From contig OX467088.1 in the NCBI GenBank assembly GCA_950106755.1, forward strand, positions 14,864,001 through 14,928,000: a DNA stretch of 64,000 nucleotides, written 5' to 3'. The notes under the pieces are model-generated. The model searched no databases. It was not told where the DNA came from and worked only from the letters and a program-made list of their open reading frames with translations. Origin of the DNA: Climacium dendroides. Taxonomy: Eukaryota > Streptophyta > Bryopsida > Hypnales > Climaciaceae. Of this stretch, positions 58,010 to 64,000 are shown piece after piece; positions within the stretch are counted from its first letter, which is position 1; the number at the start of each line of letters is the position of its first letter. The position numbers and the translations under genes were made by a program.

Positions 58010-59265
58010 CATTGATTTGAAAATGATATCTTGCAACATTTGCATTTGTCAAGTATTCTTGCATTCCTTTTCCTTCGTACAATGTCTTTGACGTTTGAAA
58101 TGATGGTGGCTGTCCAAGTGCAAGGCAAGCCTAATTCTACTTTGTTGAATTTGTCACCCATTGCCTTCACATTTTTTCCTTGAATTACTATTTCCCGACT
58201 GCAAAAGGAAGGCTTGGAGCATTGGCAACTTCCACATTTTTTTTGCTTGCATATTTTGACATGCAATATGCATGAGATTTGATGTTCCAGCGTTAAAGTA
58301 CAAGGCAAGACGACGATTTCTTCTTGAAATTTTCACGCATTCCCTTCCAATTTAGACCATAATATAAGTTTTCACAAATAATTTGAAAATGATATCTTGC
58401 GACATTTGCATTTGTCAAGTATTCTTGCATTCCTTTTCCTACATGCAATGTCTTTGAGGTTTGGAATGATTGTGGCCCTTCAAGTGCAAGGCAAGCCTAA
58501 TTCTATTTTGTTGAATTTGTCACGCATTGCCTACACATTTTTCCCTTGAATTACCATTTTCCAACTAGAAAAGGAAGGCTTGGAGCATTGGCAACTTTTA
58601 CATTTTCTTTGCTTGTATATTTTGACGTGCAATATGCATGAGATTTGATGTTTCGGCGTTAAAGTACAAGGCAAGTCGACGATGTGTTCTTGAAATTCTC
58701 ACGCATTCTCTTCCAATTTAGACCATAAAACAAGTTTTTACAAGTAATTTGAAAATGATATCTTGCAACATTTGCATTTGTCAAGTATTCTTGCATTCCT
58801 TTTCCTACGTGCAATGTCTTTGAGGTTTGGAATGATTGTGGCCCTTCAAGTGCAAGGCAAGCCTAATTCTATTTTGTTGAATTTGTCACACATTGCCTTC
58901 ACATTTTTTTCCTTGAATTACCATTTTCCAACTAGATAAGGAAGGCTTGGAGCATTGGGACCTTTCTCATTTTCTTTGTTGGCATATTTTGACGTGCAAT
59001 ATGCATGAGATTTGATGTTCCGCCGTTAAAGTACATGGGAAGTCGATGATCTCTTCTTGAAATTCTCACGCATTCTTTTCCGATTTAGACCACAATATAA
59101 GTTTTTACAAATAATTTGAGAATGATATCTTGCAACATTTGCATTTGTCAAACATTCTTGCTTTCCATTTCCTTCGTGCACTGTCTATGAGGTTTATAAT
59201 GATTGTGGTCCTCCAAGTGCAAGGCAAGCCAAATTCTATTTCGTTGAATTTGTCACGCATTTGTC
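58010..59265 (+). repeat. 366-bp satellite, forward-orientation block
   Basis: About 3.4 units. The anchor AAATGATATCTTGCAACATT occurs near 58021, 58388, 58754 and 59120, spacing about 366. Units differ by many substitutions. Apparent open frames inside recur with the repeat and are not genes. Confidence 0.92.
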
Positions 59266-62200
59266 AAACTAAGACATTGCACGTAGGAAAAGGAATGCAA
59301 GAATACTTGACAAATGCAAATGCTGCAAGATATCATTTTCAAATTATTTGTAAAAACTTATATTATGGTCTAAATCGGAAGGGAATGCGTGAGAATTTCA
59401 AGAAGAGATCGTCGACTTGCCTTGTACTTTAACGCCAGAACATCAAATCTCATGCATGTTGCACGTCAAAATATGCAAGCAAAGAAAATGTGGAAGTTGC
59501 CAATGCTCCAAGCCTTCCTTTTCCAGTTGGAAAATGGTAAATAAAAAAAAACCCTGTGAAGGCAATCCCTGACAAATTCAACAAAATAGAATTTGGCTTG
59601 CGTTGCACTTCGAGGACCACAATCATTTTAAACCTCGTAGACAGTGCAAGAAGGAAATGGAAAGCAAGAATGTTTGACAAATGCAAATGTTGCAAGATAT
59701 CATTCTCAAATTATTTGTAGAAACTTATATTGTGTTCTAAATTAGGAGACAATGCGTGAGAATTTCAAGAAGAGATCATCGACGTCCCATGTACATTAAC
59801 GGCGAAACATCAAATCTTATGCATATTGCACATCAAAATATGCCAGCAAAAAAAAAGAAGAAGTTGAAATGCTCCAAGCCTTCCTTATCCAATTGGAAAA
59901 TCTAAAATCAAAGAATAACCTATAAAGGAAATGCGTGAGAAATTCAAAAAGGTAGAATTTGGCTTGCCTTGCACTCGGAGGGCCACAATCATTTCAAACC
60001 TTGTAGACATTGCACGTATAAAAAGGAATACAAGAATACTTGACAAAAGCAAATGTCGCAAGATATCGTTTTCAAATTATTTGTAACAACTTATTTTATG
60101 GTCTAAATTGAAAGGGAATGCGCGAGAATTTCAAGAAGAGATCCTCGACTTGCCTTATACTTTAACGCCGGAACAACAAATCTCATGCATATTGCACGTC
60201 AAAATATGCAAGCAAAGAAAATGTGGAAGTTGCCAATGCTCCAGGCCTACCTTTCCAGTTGGAATATGGTAATTCAAGGAAAATACTGTAAAGGCAATGC
60301 CTAACAATTTCAACAAAGTAGAATTAGGCTTGCCTTGCATTGAGAAGGCCACAATCATTTCAGACCTCGTAGACATTGCACGAAGGAAAAGGAATGCAAG
60401 AATATGAGACAAATGCAAATGTTGCAAGATATGATTTTCAAATTATTAGTAGAAACTTATATTAAGGTCTAATTCGGAAGGGAATGCATGAGAGTTTCAA
60501 GAACACATCATTGACTTGCCTTGTATTTTATCACCGGAACATCAAATCTCATGCATATTGCACGTCAAAATATGCAACCAAAGAAAATGTGGAAGTTGCC
60601 AATGCTCCAAGCCTTCCTTTTCCAGTTCGAATATGGTAATTCAAGGAAAATACTGTAGAGGCAATGCCTGACAAATTCAACAAAGTAGAATTAGGCTTGC
60701 CTTGCATTGGAGGACCACAATCATTTCAGACCTCGTAGACATTGCACGAAGGAAAAGGAATGCAAGAATACTTGACAAATGCAAATGTTGCAAGATGTGA
60801 TTTTCAAATTATTAGTAAAAACTTATATTATGGTCTAATTCGGAAGGGAATGTGTGAGAGTTTCAAGAACACATCCTCGCCTTGCCTTGTATTTTATCAC
60901 CGGAACATCAAATCTTATGCATATTGCACGTCAAAATATGCAAGCAAAGAAAATGTGGCAGTTGCCAATGCTCCAGGCCTACCTTTCCAGTTGGAATATG
61001 GTAATTCAAGGAAAATACTGTAAAGGCAATGCCTAACAATTTCAACATAGTAGAATTAGGCTTGCCTTGCATTGAGAAGGCCACAATCATTTCAGACCTC
61101 GTAGACATTGCACGTAGGAACAGGAATGCAAGAATACTTGACAAAAGCAAATGTCGCAAGATATCATTTTCAAATTATTTGTAACAACTTATATTATGGT
61201 CTAAATTGGAAGGCAATGCGTGAGAATTTCAAGAACACATCGTCGACTTGCCTTGTATTTTATTGCCGGAACATCAAATCTTATGCATATTGCACATCAA
61301 AATATGCAAGCAAAGAAAATGTGGCAGTTGCCAATGCTCCAGGCCTACCTTTCCAGTTGGAATATGGTAATTCAAGGAAAATACTGTAAAGGCAATGCCT
61401 AACAATTTCAACATAGTAGAATTAGGCTTGCCTTGCATTGAGAAGGCCACAATCATTTCAGACCTCGTAGACATTGCACGTAGGAACAGGAATGCAAGAA
61501 TACTTGACAAAAGCAAATGTCGCAAGATATCATTTTCAAATTATTTGTAACAACTTATATTATGGTCTAAATTGGAAGGCAATGCGTGAGAATTTCAAGA
61601 ACACATCGTCGACTTGCCTTGTATTTTATTGCCGGAACATCAAATCTTATGCATATTGCACATCAAAATATGCAAGCAAAGAAAATGTGAAAGTTGCCAA
61701 TGCTCCAAGCCTTCCTTTTCAAGTTGGAATATGGTAATTCAAGGAAAATACTGTAAAAGGAATGCGTGACAAATTCAACAAAGTAGAATTTGGCTTGACC
61801 TGCATTTGGAGGGCCACAATCATTTCAGACATCATAGACATTACACGAAGGAAAAGGAATGCAGAATACTTGACAAATGCAAATGTTGCAAGATATCACT
61901 TTCAAATTCATTGTAAAAACTTATATTATGGTCTAATTTGGAAGGGAATGCGTCAGAGTTTCAAGAACACATCGTCGACTTGCCTTGTATTTTATTGCCG
62001 GAACATCAAATCTTATGCATATTGCACATCAAATTATGCAAGCAAAGAAAATGTGAAAGTTGCCAATGCTCCAAGCCTTCCTTTTCCAGTTGGAATATGG
62101 TAATTCAAGGAAAATACTGTAAAGGCAATGCCTGACAAATTCAACAAAGTAGAATTAGGCTTGCCTTGCATTGAGAAGGCCACAATCATTTCAGACCTCG

Positions 62201-64000
62201 TAGACATTGCACGAAGGAAAAGGAATGCAAGAATACTTGACAAATGCAAATGTTGCAAGATATCATTCTCAAATTATTTGTAAAAACGTATATTATGGTC
62301 TAAATCGGAAGGGAATGCGTGAGAATTTCAAGAACATATTGTTGACTTGCCTTGTATTTTAACGCCAAAACATCAAATGTCGTGCATATTGCACGTCAAA
62401 ATATGCAAGCAAAGAAAATGTGAAAGTTGCCAATGCTCCAAGCCTTTCTTTTCTAGTTCGAATATGGTAATTCACGGAAAATACTGTAAAAGGAATGCGT
62501 GATAAATTCAACAAAGTAGAATTTGGTTTGCCCTGCATTTGGAGGGCCACAATCATTTCAAACATCATACACATTATACGAAGGAAAAGGAATGCAGAAT
62601 ACTAGACAAATGCAAATGTTGCAAGATATCACTTTCAAATTATTACTAAAAACTTATATTATGGTCTAAATCGGAAGGGAATGCGTGAGAATTTCAAGAA
62701 CATATTGTTGACTTGCCTTGTATTTTAACGCCGGAACATCAAATCTCGTGCATATTGCACGTCAAAATATGCAAGCAAAGAAAATGTGGAAGTTGCCAAT
62801 GCTCCAAGCCTTTCTTTTCCAGTTCGAATATGGTAATTCACGGAAAATACTGTAAAAAGAATTCGTGATAAATTCAACAAAGTAGAATTTGGTTTGCCCT
62901 GCATTTGGAGGGCCACAATCATTTCAGATATCATAGACATTACACGAAGGAAAAGGAATGCGGAATACTTGACAAATGCAAATGTTGCAAGATATCACTT
63001 TCAAATTATTACTAAAAACTTATATTATGGTCTAAATCGGAAGGAAATGCGTGAGAATTTCAAGAACATATTGTTGACTTGCCTTGTATTTTAACGCCGG
63101 AACATCAAATCTCGTGCATATTGCACGTCAAAATATGCAAGCAAAGAAAATGTGGAAGTTGCCAATGCTCCAAGCCTTTCTTTTCCAGTTCGAATATGGT
63201 AATTCAAGGAAAATACTGTAAAAAGAATGCGTGATAAATTCAACAAAGTAGAATTTGGTTTGCCCTGCATTTGGAGGGCCACAATCATTTCAGATATCAT
63301 AGACATTACACGAAGGAAAAGGAATGCGGAATACTTGACAAATGCAAATGTTGCAAGATATCACTTTCAAATTATTACTAAAAACTTATATTATGGTCTA
63401 AATCGGAAGGAAATGCGTGAGAATTTCAAGAACATATTGTTGACTTGCCTTGTATTTTAACGCCGGAACATCAAATCTCGTGCATATTGCACGTCAAAAT
63501 ATGCAAGCAAAGAAAATGTGGAAGTTGCCAATGCTCCAAGCCTTTCTTTTCCAGTTCGAATATGGTAATTCAAGGAAAATACTGTAAAAAGAATGCGTGA
63601 TAAATTCAACAAAGTAGAATTTGGTTTGCCCTGCATTTGGAGGGCCACAATCATTTCAGATATCATAGACATTACACGAAGGAAAAGGAATGCGGAATAC
63701 TTGACAAATGCAAATGTTGCAAGATATCACTTTCAAATTATTTGTAAAAACTTATATTATGGTCTACATCGGAAGGGATTGCGTGAGAATTTCAAGAACA
63801 TATTGTTGACTTGCCTTGTATTTTAACGCCGGAACATCAAATCTCGAGCATATTGCACGTCAAAATATGCAAGCAAAGAAAATGTGGAAGTTGCCAATGC
63901 TCCAAGCCTTCCTTTTCCAGTTGGAAAATAGTAATCCAAGGAAAATACTGTAAAAGCAATGCGTGACAAATTCAACAATATAGAATTAGGCATGCCTTGC
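59266..64000 (-). repeat. 366-bp satellite, reverse-orientation block, running off the window
   Basis: About 13 units in the opposite orientation to 58010-59265. The anchor GCACGTCAAAATATGCAAGC lies near 59461, 59828, 60194, 60560, 60926, 61292, 61658, 62024, 62389, 62756, 63122, 63488 and 63854, almost exactly 366 bp apart. The three units covering about 62750-63850 are close to identical, while those before 60200 are more diverged. The array continues beyond the window. Confidence 0.95.

Noticed and set aside
58009..63826. Many recurring 60-113 codon frames such as those starting MQHLHLS or MRDKFNKVEF
   Set aside because: All repeat with the 366-bp satellite period on both strands and change length with each unit; they are satellite by-products.

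Overview
This window looks like nuclear DNA from a land plant. It is AT-rich, has very low gene density, and carries introns with GT..AG borders. It also holds plant-type DNA transposons with CACTA-like ends, a Mutator/SWIM-type transposase relic, a solo LTR, several MITE-like families and a satellite array. I see no rRNA, tRNA, CRISPR or prokaryotic operon structure, and I cannot place the lineage further from the sequence alone.

The main architecture is a direct segmental duplication. Unit A occupies 1-6801 plus 19157-25876; unit B occupies about 40313-53586. Each unit carries one copy of a five-exon gene whose product resembles the N-terminal and RING1/IBR-entry part of RNF216/TRIAD3-type RBR E3 ubiquitin ligases. 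It has a SUMO-interaction-like motif, a CUE-like helix and an RNF216-like helical region. It then has a tandem expansion of a 'C-x-THMDA-x-EGE' peptide inside RING1, and ends before RING2. Copy B (45455-47716) is open from ATG to stop, 462 codons. Copy A is split in exon 3 by a 12,355-bp transposon (6802-19156), bordered by a TGC duplication and with a matching empty site in copy B. A decayed third copy of the gene's 5' leader lies at 38345-38690.

The 12.4-kb transposon has short imperfect inverted ends and GGGCTAAA-type subterminal repeats. It holds an intact minus-strand ORF with a Cys-rich N-terminus (10058-11002), a small CxCxxC ORF (15709-16071), decayed Gln-rich exon-like segments (about 8089-9660), a roughly 148-bp minisatellite (16010-17700) and several other internal repeats.

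Between the units (25877-40312) lie a tandemly duplicated non-coding block (28.4-30.2 kb), two paralogous genes for tiny Gly/Cys-rich peptides with a hydrophobic N-terminus (30959-31168 and 35942-36118, minus strand), a long near-perfect foldback (35429-35510), members of a MITE-like family, and a 1.25-kb CACTA-ended element with an internal array of TGACTCA-containing palindromes (38860-40112).

Right of unit B are a transposase/SWIM pseudogene (53587-55712), a minisatellite of about 97 bp interrupted by a 1,292-bp solo LTR with a perfect 5-bp target duplication (56366-57657), and a 366-bp satellite array from about 58010 to the window end. The array switches strand near 59265 and becomes more homogeneous towards the right edge. 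Long stretches elsewhere show no coding evidence.
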